Shown piece after piece: positions 1 to 6,605 of a stretch of DNA of 7,477 nt. Under the pieces are notes generated by a model, which saw only the letters and a list, made by a program, of their open reading frames with translations, was not told where the DNA came from and did not search any database. This DNA is from an uncultured Actinomycetes bacterium (GTDB lineage: Bacteria > Actinomycetota > Thermoleophilia > Gaiellales > F1-60-MAGs149), in NCBI GenBank assembly GCA_903873565.1, contig CAIQOY010000185.1:1-7477 (forward strand). Direction: 5' to 3'. Made by a program: the position numbers and the translations under genes. Every line of letters starts with the position of its first letter. The first letter of the stretch is position 1.

Positions 1-1
1 C

Positions 2-859
2 GGCGTCGGCCTGTTCCTGGCCTTCTGGTCATGGGTCGGCTTCGAGGCGATCCCGAACTACGCCGAGGAGTCGAAGGACCCGAAGCGCAACGTGCCGCGC
101 GCCACGCTGATCTCGGTGATCGGCCTCGGCGTCGGCTACGTGATCACCTCGATGGCGTTCGTGTCGGCGTTCCCGAAGGACTCGCTGATCGAGGACGCCC
201 AGAACCCGGATGGCCCCTTCTTCGTGGCCATGGAGACCTTCGGCACGGGCTGGCTGGCCACGCTCATGCAGATCCTGATCCTGACCGGGGCCTTCGCCTG
301 CGCGATGGCCTTCCACAACGTGGCGATGCGCTACTTCTACGCCACGGGCCGCGAGGGGATCCTGCCGCGGGCGCTGGGCCGCACCCACGGCAAGCACAAG
401 GTGCCGCACATCGCGAACATCACCCAGACGGTGATCGCGCTGGCCCTGATGCTGATCTGGGGCATCTCGTCGGGCTTCGGCTTCGACAAGGCCTTCGACA
501 CCGCCTACGTCCGCATCTACACGATGATGGCCGTGCAGGGCGTGGTCTGGATCCTCGCGATCCAGGCGCTGTGCGCGCTGGCGGTGATCGTGTACTTCCG
601 CCAGGGCGGCCGCAAGGGCAACCCGATCGCCGTGATCATCTGCCCGATCATCGCGATCGTCGGCCAGGTCTACGCGATCTACCTGCTGTTCACGAACATC
701 GGCACGCTGGCGGGCACGATCTCGTACGTGGACTGGATCAAGTGGATCGCCATCGGCGTCGCGGTCATCGCGATCGCCTACGCGTTCGTCCTCAAGAGCA
801 CGAACCGCAAGAAGTTCGACACGATCGGCCGGATGATCGACGACACCGGCAACCTGTAG
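2..859 (+). CDS. APC-superfamily amino acid permease, C-terminal part (5' end outside window)
   Basis: This is the last 285 residues of an integral membrane amino acid transporter; the frame is open to the left edge, so roughly the first 200 residues and five helices are missing. The fragment begins in what looks like TM6, with W-V-G-F-E at residues 11-15 followed by Y-A-E-E-S and P-x-R-N-V-P-R-A (20-34), the TM6-TM7 loop typical of APC permeases. A second family block, N-x-x-x-R-Y-x-Y-A-x-G-R-E-G-x-L-P, lies at residues 106-122, followed by H-G-K-H-K-x-P. About seven hydrophobic segments are visible, matching TM6-TM12, and the protein ends in a short hydrophilic tail. A GTG at position 92 is not the start, because conserved sequence continues upstream of it. 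Proton- or sodium-coupled uptake of an amino acid or amine is the usual family role; the substrate is not predictable. It converges on the flavoprotein gene and is probably a separate transcription unit. Confidence 0.93.
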   Translation, partial: GVGLFLAFWSWVGFEAIPNYAEESKDPKRNVPRATLISVIGLGVGYVITSMAFVSAFPKDSLIEDAQNPDGPFFVAMETFGTGWLATLMQILILTGAFACAMAFHNVAMRYFYATGREGILPRALGRTHGKHKVPHIANITQTVIALALMLIWGISSGFGFDKAFDTAYVRIYTMMAVQGVVWILAIQALCALAVIVYFRQGGRKGNPIAVIICPIIAIVGQVYAIYLLFTNIGTLAGTISYVDWIKWIAIGVAVIAIAYAFVLKSTNRKKFDTIGRMIDDTGNL

Positions 860-866
860 GGAGCCC

Positions 867-899
867 GCGGGGGTCCGCGCCTAGGGCGCGGGCCCCCGC
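867..899. terminator. GC-rich hairpin between convergent genes, likely bidirectional terminator
   Basis: Positions 867-881 pair with 885-899 over 15 base pairs, all Watson-Crick except one G-T, around a TAG triplet loop (or a five-base loop if the last pair opens). It begins 7 bases after the permease stop and ends 2 bases before the flavoprotein stop codon read from the other strand. There is no T-tract on either side, so it is not a textbook intrinsic terminator. GC-only stems of this kind are common at gene ends in high-GC actinobacteria. A smaller stem, 898-902 with 906-910, overlaps its edge and covers the flavoprotein stop codon. Confidence 0.6.
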
Positions 900-901
900 C
901 C

Positions 902-2254
902 CTACGGGGCCGCGGCCTCGGCGCGCGCCCGCTCCGCGGCGCTCGCCGCGGTCCAGGCGGCGGTCTCCGCGTACCACGAGCCGAGGTAGTCGCCGGCGAG
1001 GTGGATGCGCTCCTGGGGGCGCATCAGCGTCGGCTGGATGCGCCCGCGGCCGACGAACGGGAACGGGATGCCCGGGGTGACGCGGTGGATCTGGCGCTCG
1101 ACGACGTGCCCCCTGACCCCCGGCAGGACCTCCTCGAGGTCGGCCTGGAAGCGGTCGAGGACCTCCTCGTCGGACAGGTGCATGATCGCGCGGCCCAGGT
1201 TGGCGGGCGCGTAGACCATGAAGCTCGACCCCTGCGGCCGCTCCGGCAGGAGCTCGGACACCACGTTGGCCATGTTGAAGAGCATCGAGGTCGACCGCTT
1301 CGGGGTGGCGATGCCGTAGATGCCGTCCCAGGGCTGGGGGCCCTCCTCGTCGGTCAGGAAGGCCGCCGCCACCGTGGGGCCGTAGACGATCGCGCGCAGC
1401 GCCTCGTCGAGGTCGGCCGGCAGGCCGTCGACGAGGTCGGCGGTCGCGTGCGACGGGGTCGCCATGATCACGGACTTCGCGCGCAGCGTGCGGGCGCCGT
1501 CGGGGCCCTCGGTCTCCACGACGACGCGGTCGCCGTCGCGGCGCACCCCGGTCACCCGGGTCGAGAAGCGCAGGTCGGGCAGGCCGGCGGCGAGGGCGTC
1601 CATCAGCCGCTGGGGCCCGCCGACGATCGCGCGGCCGAGGCCGTCGTCGCGGTTCCAGACGAGGTGGAAGTAGCCGACGCCGTAGCCGGCGGCGATCTCC
1701 TCCGGCTCGCCCGTGCCGCGGGTCAGGGTGCAGCGGAAGAACGCATCCACCTCGGGCGACATCCGCCCCACCGCGTCGGTGAAGGAGGCGTCGTCCATGA
1801 AGTCGAGCATGCGCTGCTGGAGGACCGCCGGGTCCTCGCCGGGGACGGGCTTGGCGACCTTCGCGTACTGCGCGACGAGCCGCCGCAGCTTGAGCCCGAC
1901 CTTCACGAACTCGAGGCGGGCCGAGGTGGAGAACGGCAGGCGCAGCGGGTACAGCTCGATCGGCCCGTCCGAGACGAGGTGGCCCTCGTAGGAGACCGCG
2001 GTCAGGCTGCCCGGCACGTCGGTCGCCTGCACGCCCGTCTCGTCGAGCAGCCGCCCGACCGCCGAGTCGGGGCCGCCGTAGACGTGCGCGCCGAGGTTGA
2101 GCCAGATCGGCCCGCGCTCGGACGAGCGGATGCGCCCGCCGGGGCGCTCCGTGGCCTCCACCACGACCACGTCGAGGTCGCGCAGGTGCCAGCCCGCGGC
2201 GAGGCCGGCGATGCCGGCCCCCACGACGACGACGTCATGCTCCTCCGCGCTCAT
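902..2254 (-). CDS. FAD-dependent amine-oxidase-family oxidoreductase
   Basis: A 450-residue cytoplasmic flavoprotein of the amine oxidase / protoporphyrinogen oxidase / phytoene desaturase superfamily. The N-terminal dinucleotide-binding fold is clear: V-V-V-V-G-A-G-I-A-G-L-A-A-G at residues 8-21 gives GxGxxG, E33 sits at the end of the second strand to bind the ribose, and R-P-G-G-R at 37-41 is the flavin-contact motif. The C-terminal FAD-binding segment is I-H-L-A-G-D-Y-L-G (417-425) followed by an alanine-rich helix. Length is normal for the family. Members oxidise amines, porphyrinogens or polyenes with O2 or another acceptor; the middle substrate-binding part does not let me choose. The ATG at 2252-2254 is the first possible start, because an in-frame TAG (the stop of the preceding gene) lies nine codons upstream. 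No Shine-Dalgarno sequence precedes it, so translation probably depends on coupling to the RraA-like gene 24 bases upstream. It is the last gene of the transporter operon. Confidence 0.9.
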   Translation of the reverse strand: MSAEEHDVVVVGAGIAGLAAGWHLRDLDVVVVEATERPGGRIRSSERGPIWLNLGAHVYGGPDSAVGRLLDETGVQATDVPGSLTAVSYEGHLVSDGPIELYPLRLPFSTSARLEFVKVGLKLRRLVAQYAKVAKPVPGEDPAVLQQRMLDFMDDASFTDAVGRMSPEVDAFFRCTLTRGTGEPEEIAAGYGVGYFHLVWNRDDGLGRAIVGGPQRLMDALAAGLPDLRFSTRVTGVRRDGDRVVVETEGPDGARTLRAKSVIMATPSHATADLVDGLPADLDEALRAIVYGPTVAAAFLTDEEGPQPWDGIYGIATPKRSTSMLFNMANVVSELLPERPQGSSFMVYAPANLGRAIMHLSDEEVLDRFQADLEEVLPGVRGHVVERQIHRVTPGIPFPFVGRGRIQPTLMRPQERIHLAGDYLGSWYAETAAWTAASAAERARAEAAAP

Positions 2255-2278
2255 GCGGGGAGCGTACCGGCGTCCGGC

Positions 2279-2986
2279 CTAGAACACACCCCACTTGTCC
2301 CAGACGTCGTGGACCGCCATGCCGTCCAGGATGTCCTGCTTGGCGCCGTGCTCGCCGCGCACCTTCGCGACCACCTCGGCGAGGACCGGCTCGACGAGAT
2401 CGGCGGGCACGATCACGACGCCGTCGTCGTCGCCGACGACGAGGTCGCCGGAGCGCACCGACACGCCGGCGCAGACGATCGGCACGTCGTGCGCGATCAC
2501 CTCCGCCCGTCCCTTCGTGTCGAGCGGGCTGATCCCCGCGGAGAAGACGGGGTAGCCGAGCTCGCGCAGCTGGCGCACGTCGCGGACCGGCCCGTCGACC
2601 ACGGCCCCGACGGCGCCCTGCGCGGCCGCCGCGAGGCTGAACAGCTCCCCGAAGAGCGCCGCGTCGACGCCGGGCTCGACCTGGTACACCGGCACGTCCC
2701 CGGGGCCGAGGGCGGCGATCGCCGCCATCTCCCCCGCGTAGGGCGCCTCCGGCATGATCCGCGTCGCCACCACCTGCACGGCACGCGCCCAGCCCACCAG
2801 CGCGAAGCCGCGGTCGATCGGCGCCACCCGCCGGTCGAGCACCTGCGCGCGCCGTCCGAGCGCGTCGAGCGCGTCGGCGGCCAGCGCCACCGAGAGCAGC
2901 CGCAGGTCCTCCTCGGCGTGCCCGTGCCGGGCGATCCCCGCCCCGTCGTTCGGTCCGGTCACGTCGTCCTCCTTGGTCCGGTTCAT
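2279..2986 (-). CDS. RraA / HMG-aldolase family protein (putative class II 2-oxo acid aldolase or decarboxylase)
   Basis: A 235-residue protein of the RraA-like family, which includes 4-hydroxy-4-methyl-2-oxoglutarate/4-carboxy-4-hydroxy-2-oxoadipate aldolases, oxaloacetate decarboxylases and the RNase E inhibitor RraA. The hallmarks are G-E-L at 113-115, V-V-D-G-P-V-R-D at 129-136 (R135 and D136 match the substrate- and metal-binding Arg-Asp pair), P-V-F at 146-148, and G-D-D-D-G-V-V-I-V-P at 185-194. The tail W-D-K-W-G-V-F is also family-typical. The Arg-Asp pair favours a metal-dependent lyase over an RNase E regulator. Two positions differ from the usual pattern: E114 instead of Asp 21 residues before R135, and Q102 where a V-V-D aspartate is common. 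The start is ATG at 2984-2986, which overlaps the permease stop as ATGA and has GAGGGG six bases upstream; the frame extends to 3085, but that stretch lies inside the permease. An AAGGAGG only two bases before an internal GTG (2960-2962) is too close to be a likely start. Coupling to the importer suggests it acts on the imported compound; the reaction is not known. Confidence 0.88.
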   Translation of the reverse strand: MNRTKEDDVTGPNDGAGIARHGHAEEDLRLLSVALAADALDALGRRAQVLDRRVAPIDRGFALVGWARAVQVVATRIMPEAPYAGEMAAIAALGPGDVPVYQVEPGVDAALFGELFSLAAAAQGAVGAVVDGPVRDVRQLRELGYPVFSAGISPLDTKGRAEVIAHDVPIVCAGVSVRSGDLVVGDDDGVVIVPADLVEPVLAEVVAKVRGEHGAKQDILDGMAVHDVWDKWGVF

Positions 2987-3828
2987 GCGCGTCCCCTCGA
3001 GCGTCGGCGGGCGACCGCCTCGCCGACGATGTTGACGCTGATGGCGAACAGCGCGATGCACGCCGTCGGCGCGATCACCGTCCACGGCTGCAGCGTGATG
3101 TACGAGCGGTTCTCGGCGATCATCGTGGCCCAGTCGGGCGCGGGCGGCTGGATGCCGATGCCGAGGAAGTTGAGGCCCGCGATGATCAGGAACGCGCCGG
3201 CGAAGCGGACGCCGGCGTCGGCCACGATCGTGGGGGCGATGTTGGGCAGGATCTCGCGGCGCAGGATCGCCGCGGTGCCCTCGCCCCGGACCACGGCTGA
3301 CTCGACGTAGCCGGTGGTCGCCACCCCGAGCGTGGCCGCGCGGGCGAGGCGGGCGATGCCGGGGATGTTGACGACGGCGACGCCGACCACGAGGACGACC
3401 GTCCCGGGTCCGAGCCCGGCGGCGAGGACCAGCACGAGCAGGAGGGCCGGGAAGGCGAGCAGCACGTCGTTGGCCCGCATCAGGACCGCATCCACGAGGC
3501 CGCCCCGGTAGCCGGCGAGGAGGCCGATCACGCAGCCGACGGCCTCGGCCACGACGATCGCGGCGACGGCCAGGAGGACCGCGGTGCGGCCGCCCGCGAG
3601 GACGCGCGAGAGGACGTCGCGGCCGAGCGAGTCCGTGCCGAACCAGTGGTCGGGGCCGGGCAGGAGGAACGACTTGCCGACCAGCCCGGCCGGGTCGTAC
3701 GGCGCGACCAGGGATCCGGCCAGGGCGACCGCGAGCATGATCCCGCCGACCACGGCCCAGACGCCGACGGCGCCGCGCCAGGACACGCCGGTGCGGCGCT
3801 CGACGCCGTGGCGGTCGAGGGCGCTCAC
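2983..3828 (-). CDS. Peptide/nickel-type ABC transporter permease, DppC/OppC-like
   Basis: A 281-residue inner-membrane permease, the second of the two that form the channel of a PepT-family importer. After a short cytoplasmic N-terminus and TM1 (about 20-42) comes the OppC-type signature H-W-F-G-T-D-S-L-G-R-D-V-L-S-R (61-75). The cytoplasmic coupling (EAA) loop is Y-V-E-S-A-V-V-R-G-E-G (174-184) continuing to I-L-P-N-I-A-P-T-I (193-201), where the ATPase docks. F-L-G-I-G-I-Q-P-P-x-P-D-W (221-233) is another subfamily block. About six membrane segments are seen, and the length is normal. The start is GTG at 3826-3828: it overlaps the upstream permease stop as GTGA and has GAGGA seven bases upstream. 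The open frame runs on to 4029, but that part lies inside the upstream permease and has no membrane character. Its own stop overlaps the RraA-like start. Confidence 0.93.
   Translation of the reverse strand: MSALDRHGVERRTGVSWRGAVGVWAVVGGIMLAVALAGSLVAPYDPAGLVGKSFLLPGPDHWFGTDSLGRDVLSRVLAGGRTAVLLAVAAIVVAEAVGCVIGLLAGYRGGLVDAVLMRANDVLLAFPALLLVLVLAAGLGPGTVVLVVGVAVVNIPGIARLARAATLGVATTGYVESAVVRGEGTAAILRREILPNIAPTIVADAGVRFAGAFLIIAGLNFLGIGIQPPAPDWATMIAENRSYITLQPWTVIAPTACIALFAISVNIVGEAVARRRSRGRA
2993..2998 (-). promoter_or_regulatory. Ribosome binding site setting the RraA-like start
   Basis: GAGGGG on the minus strand lies six bases before the ATG at 2984-2986. It supports this start over the longer open frame reaching 3085, which would lie within the DppC-like permease. 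Confidence 0.65.
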
Positions 3829-4802
3829 GCCGCCGTCCTCAGGCGCGGGTCGACGAGGATCGTGACGATGTCGGCGACCAGGTTGATCAGGATGAACGCG
3901 AGCGCGAGCAGCATCGCGATGGCCTGGATCACCGGCACGTCGCGAACCTGCACCGCCGTGACGAGCGCGTTGCCGACGCCCGGGTAGGCGAACAGGACCT
4001 CGACGACGAAGATGCCGCCGAGCAGCCACTGCGCGGTCGCCGAGATCGCCTGGATCGTCGGCGCGAGGCTGTTGCGGACGGCGTAGCGGGTGACGATCCG
4101 CCGCTCGGGGACCCCGGCCAGACGGGCCGCCTCGACGTAGTCGGTGGCCATCGCCTCGATGGTGCTGATGCGGACGATGCGGATCAGGTACGCCGCGCCG
4201 GCGATGATCAGCGTCAGGACCGGCAGGACGAGGAACTCGGGGACGCTCAGCGGGTTGACGTCGCCGGACACCAGCGACACCGCCGGCAGCACGGGCACGT
4301 AGACCGCGAGGGCGAGCACGAGCAGCGCGCCCACCACGAACTCGGGGACGGCGGTCAGGGTCAGGGAGACGCCGGCGGCGGCGCGGTCGAGGGCGCGGCC
4401 CTGCCGCACGCCCGACAGGATGCCGACGAACAGCGCGAGCGGGACGAGCAGGAGCAGGGTCGCCCCGGCGAGCACCGCGGTGTTGCGGACCGGGGTCGCG
4501 ATCAATTCGGAGACGGGCATCCGCGTGCCGGCCAGGGACGTCCCGAGGTCACCCCGGACGAGGGCCCCGAGCCAGGCGAGGTAGCGCTGGGCGAAGGGAT
4601 CGCCCAGCCCGAGCTGCTCGCGCAGCGCGGCCACCGCCTCGGGCGTGGCGTTGCGGCCGAGCACGGCGGCGGCGACGTCGCCGGGCAGGACCGTCGTCGC
4701 CGCGTAGACGAGGAACGACACGACGAGGGCGAGCACGAGCGCGACGCCGATCCGGCGCAGGATCATCCAGATCAGGCCGTGGGAACTCGCAGCGCCGGGC
4801 AC
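3825..4802 (-). CDS. Peptide/nickel-type ABC transporter permease, DppB/OppB-like
   Basis: A 325-residue inner-membrane permease, the partner of the next gene's product. The N-terminal helix (about 12-35, beginning I-L-R-R-I) and the following T-T-V-L-P-G-D block with an extracytoplasmic insert up to about residue 105 are typical of DppB/OppB proteins. G-D-L-G-T-S at 84-89 is the characteristic loop. The EAA coupling loop is D-Y-V-E-A-A-R-L-A-G (221-230) leading to V-R-N-S-L-A-P-T (242-249). F-A-Y-P-G-V-G (271-277) and the terminal D-P-R-L-R (318-322) also match. About six membrane segments. The start is GTG at 4800-4802, preceded by GGAGGAGGG; the frame extends upstream to 4961, but only by overlapping the binding-protein gene. 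It lies 34 bases after the binding-protein stop with no convincing terminator between, so co-transcription is likely. Confidence 0.93.
   Translation of the reverse strand: MPGAASSHGLIWMILRRIGVALVLALVVSFLVYAATTVLPGDVAAAVLGRNATPEAVAALREQLGLGDPFAQRYLAWLGALVRGDLGTSLAGTRMPVSELIATPVRNTAVLAGATLLLLVPLALFVGILSGVRQGRALDRAAAGVSLTLTAVPEFVVGALLVLALAVYVPVLPAVSLVSGDVNPLSVPEFLVLPVLTLIIAGAAYLIRIVRISTIEAMATDYVEAARLAGVPERRIVTRYAVRNSLAPTIQAISATAQWLLGGIFVVEVLFAYPGVGNALVTAVQVRDVPVIQAIAMLLALAFILINLVADIVTILVDPRLRTAA
3836..3840 (-). promoter_or_regulatory. Ribosome binding site setting the DppC-like GTG start
   Basis: GAGGA on the minus strand is seven bases before the GTG at 3826-3828. With the GTGA overlap it fixes the start and indicates translational coupling to the upstream permease. 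Confidence 0.6.
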
Positions 4803-4809
4803 GTGCCCG

Positions 4810-4818
4810 CCCTCCTCC
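4810..4818 (-). promoter_or_regulatory. Ribosome binding site setting the DppB-like GTG start
   Basis: GGAGGAGGG on the minus strand is seven bases before the GTG at 4800-4802. It is the strongest Shine-Dalgarno sequence in the operon and supports independent initiation of permease translation after the binding-protein gene. Confidence 0.7.
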
Positions 4819-4836
4819 GTCGTCTCGTCCTCCGGG

Positions 4837-6477
4837 CTACGCCTGGTACCACATCTCCCGGAAGCGCAGATCGTTCCAGATGAAGCCGATGCGCGGCTGG
4901 ACGCCCTGGATCTTCGGGCTGCCGGCGAACAGGCCGTCGCCCCAGTTGAAGATGATCTCACCGCCGTTCTCCCAGAGCGGGACCTGCAGCTCCTGGTAGC
5001 GGGAGTTCCGCTCCGCGTCGTCGGCGATCGCGGACGCGGTGATGAACTCCTTCTCCCAGGCCGGGTCGTTCCAGCGGGTCTCGTTGTACGGCGCGTCCTT
5101 GAAGTACGCCATCGGGGCGATGTACTCGAACGAGTCGTTGCCCCAGTAGGTCTCGCCGAACGGCACCTTCAGGTAGTAGAGGTCCGTGTTGTAGACGTCG
5201 GCCTGCGGGATCTTCTTGAGGTTGATCGTGATCCCCGAGGCCTTCGCCTGCTGCGCGAACGCCTGCGCGGCGTCGGGGTAGAGGCCGGTCACGAGCTCGA
5301 CCGTCAGACCCTCCTGCCCGGCCTCCTTGAGCAGCGCCTTGGCCTTCTCCGGGTCGTAGGCGCGCTGCGGGATGCCGGAGTTGTAGGACGGGAACGACGG
5401 GCCGTGCAGGTCGTTGGCGAGGGTCGCCTGGTCCTGGAACAGCAGGCTCATCATCTGCTCGCGGTCGATGGACAGCTTCATCGCCTCGCGCACCTTCGGG
5501 TCGTCGAACGGCGCGACGTCCATCCGCATGTTGAACTGCGGCGGGTTGGCGCCGGGGACGCGGAACAGCGCCGCGGCCGCGTTGCCCTCGAGCTCGAGGG
5601 CCTGGGCGATCACGTCGAAGTTCTCGGTGCCGTCGATCTGGCCGGCGAGCAGCGCCGCCTTCTGCTGCTCCTTGGCGATCTGGATCAGCTCGACCGCGTC
5701 GAAGTAGGGCTCCGGCGCCAGGAAGTACCCGTCGTAGCGGGTCATCACCGTCTTCTGGCCGGGCTCGAACGACTCCATCTTGAACGGCCCGGTGCCGACG
5801 ACGCTGGCGGGGTCGGCGATGTCCTTGGTGCCGTCCTTGACGATGAAGAGCGGCTTCTGCGAGAGGAACCACTGGAAGTTGCCGTAGGGGGCCTTGAGCA
5901 CGAACTCGACCGTGAGGTCGTCCTTGACCGAGGACTTGGCGACGTCGATGTAGGGGTCGACGCTCGCGAAGTACGGCGCCTTCGGGTCGCCGCCGATCCG
6001 GCGGAAGCTCCACAGCACGTCGTTCGCGGTCAGGGGCGAGCCGTCGTGGAAGGTCACGCCCGAGCGCAGCTTCACGACCCAGGTCGTGGAGGTGTCGTCG
6101 GCGGCCTCGATGGTCTCGGCGAGGTGCGGCTTGACCGTGCCGTCGATCTGGGTCTCCGCGAGCCGGTCGTAGAGGTTGAAGGCGCGGTACTGGTCGACGA
6201 CCGACGCGATCGCGTGCGGGTCGAGGGTCTCGGTCGGGCCCGCGTCGGAGACGGCGGCGCGGAAGATGCCCCCGCTGACGGGCGTGCCCGAGGTGGTCTC
6301 GGTGTTCGCCGCCGTCGACGCGGCGCCGGTGGCGCCCCCGCCCGTGTCGGTCGCCGAGCCGCCGCCGCACGCCGCCAGGAGCGACGGCACCACGATCAGC
6401 CCGGCCCCGGCCATCGCGCCGCGCTCGAGCAGGCGCCGGCGGTTGAGCCTGATGTTGAACTCCTCGCTGCGGTCCAT
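4837..6477 (-). CDS. Tat-exported lipoprotein solute-binding protein, SBP_bac_5 family (DppA/OppA-like)
   Basis: A 546-residue extracytoplasmic receptor of the cluster C (peptide/nickel/opine) class, which captures the substrate and delivers it to the two permeases. The N-terminus has a twin-arginine motif, N-R-R-R-L-L at 12-17, then a hydrophobic stretch (about 21-34) and a lipobox L-L-A-A-C with Cys37. The mature lipoprotein should therefore be Tat-exported and lipid-anchored. Residues 38-70 are a Gly/Ser/Thr/Ala-rich tether. Family blocks include F-H-D-G-S-P-L-T-A-N-D-V-L-W-S-F (143-158) and V-G-T-G-P-F-K-M (227-234); a second half with V-R-E-A-M-K-L-S-I-D-R (329-339) and the usual C-terminal region follow. 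The length is normal. The start is ATG at 6475-6477, with GAGGAG five bases upstream and directly followed by the signal peptide. The frame stays open upstream to 7341, but that part lies antisense to the ATPase gene. It is the first gene of the operon; the ligand cannot be deduced. Confidence 0.94.
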   Translation of the reverse strand: MDRSEEFNIRLNRRRLLERGAMAGAGLIVVPSLLAACGGGSATDTGGGATGAASTAANTETTSGTPVSGGIFRAAVSDAGPTETLDPHAIASVVDQYRAFNLYDRLAETQIDGTVKPHLAETIEAADDTSTTWVVKLRSGVTFHDGSPLTANDVLWSFRRIGGDPKAPYFASVDPYIDVAKSSVKDDLTVEFVLKAPYGNFQWFLSQKPLFIVKDGTKDIADPASVVGTGPFKMESFEPGQKTVMTRYDGYFLAPEPYFDAVELIQIAKEQQKAALLAGQIDGTENFDVIAQALELEGNAAAALFRVPGANPPQFNMRMDVAPFDDPKVREAMKLSIDREQMMSLLFQDQATLANDLHGPSFPSYNSGIPQRAYDPEKAKALLKEAGQEGLTVELVTGLYPDAAQAFAQQAKASGITINLKKIPQADVYNTDLYYLKVPFGETYWGNDSFEYIAPMAYFKDAPYNETRWNDPAWEKEFITASAIADDAERNSRYQELQVPLWENGGEIIFNWGDGLFAGSPKIQGVQPRIGFIWNDLRFREMWYQA

Positions 6478-6482
6478 CTCCG

Positions 6483-6488
6483 CTCCTC
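6483..6488 (-). promoter_or_regulatory. Ribosome binding site of the solute-binding protein gene
   Basis: GAGGAG on the minus strand is five bases before the ATG at 6475-6477. Together with the signal peptide that begins there, it excludes the much longer open frame upstream. Confidence 0.7.
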
Positions 6489-6502
6489 TTCCCCGTCGAG
6501 TG

Positions 6503-6530
6503 GTACCCGATCCGTGTTTTGGATCGTTAC
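6503..6530. promoter_or_regulatory. Inverted repeat in the leader of the transporter operon, possible operator
   Basis: CGATCC (6508-6513) and GGATCG (6521-6526) form a perfect 6-base inverted repeat around a seven-base AT-rich centre. The symmetry extends outward imperfectly to GTAC (6503-6506) and GTTAC (6526-6530), with an offset of one base. It would lie just downstream of the predicted transcription start for the minus-strand operon, a usual place for a repressor operator; a small RNA hairpin is the alternative. No regulator gene is present in the window. Confidence 0.4.
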
Positions 6531-6539
6531 AGTATTGCG

Positions 6540-6569
6540 AGTCTATGCTGCCGTGACCGGGCCCGTCAA
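6540..6569 (-). promoter_or_regulatory. Candidate sigma70-like promoter for the binding-protein/permease operon
   Basis: Read on the minus strand, TTGACG (6564-6569) matches five of six bases of the -35 consensus. After an 18-base spacer, TAGACT (6540-6545) matches four of six of the -10 consensus. Transcription would start near 6533, leaving a leader of about 55 bases before the ATG. It sits in the only visibly AT-enriched part of the window. The assignment is by motif only. Confidence 0.5.
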
Positions 6570-6576
6570 GACCGGC

Positions 6577-6605
6577 TTGCGCAGGCCCGCCCCACCCCGT
6601 ACCGT
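6577..6605 (+). promoter_or_regulatory. Weak candidate promoter for the divergent ATPase gene
   Basis: TTGCGC (6577-6582) and TACCGT (6600-6605) are 17 bases apart, and the second element ends 10 bases before the ATPase ATG. Each matches only three of six consensus bases. The spacing would give a leaderless or nearly leaderless transcript, consistent with the lack of a Shine-Dalgarno sequence there. An alternative, TTGGAT (6519-6524) with TATGCT (6544-6549), has a 19-base spacer. Confidence 0.22.

Noticed and set aside
31..1080. Plus-strand open frame of 349 codons overlapping the APC permease
   Set aside because: It is a shadow frame: the protein is rich in Arg, Asp and Gly with no membrane segments, while the frame at 2-859 gives a typical APC permease.
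2960..2975. Internal GTG start of the RraA-like gene next to AAGGAGG
   Set aside because: The ribosome site would be only two bases from the GTG. The ATG at 2986 has better spacing and an ATGA overlap with the permease stop.
1001..3310. Plus-strand open frame of 769 codons antisense to the flavoprotein, RraA-like and DppC-like genes
   Set aside because: It is a mirror of the GC-rich third positions of the minus-strand genes. Its product is a low-complexity Arg/Asp/His/Gly/Val-rich string without domain motifs, while the minus-strand genes show clear family signatures.
4803..4836. Possible attenuating stem (GCCCG...CGGGC) between the binding-protein and DppB-like genes
   Set aside because: Only five pairs with a loop of more than 20 bases that holds the ribosome site. 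This is not distinguishable from chance in DNA this GC-rich.
4958..6370. Minus-strand open frame of 470 codons overlapping the binding-protein gene in another frame
   Set aside because: The product is Arg/Gly/Ala-rich and without motifs, while the frame at 4837-6477 gives a complete SBP_bac_5 lipoprotein.
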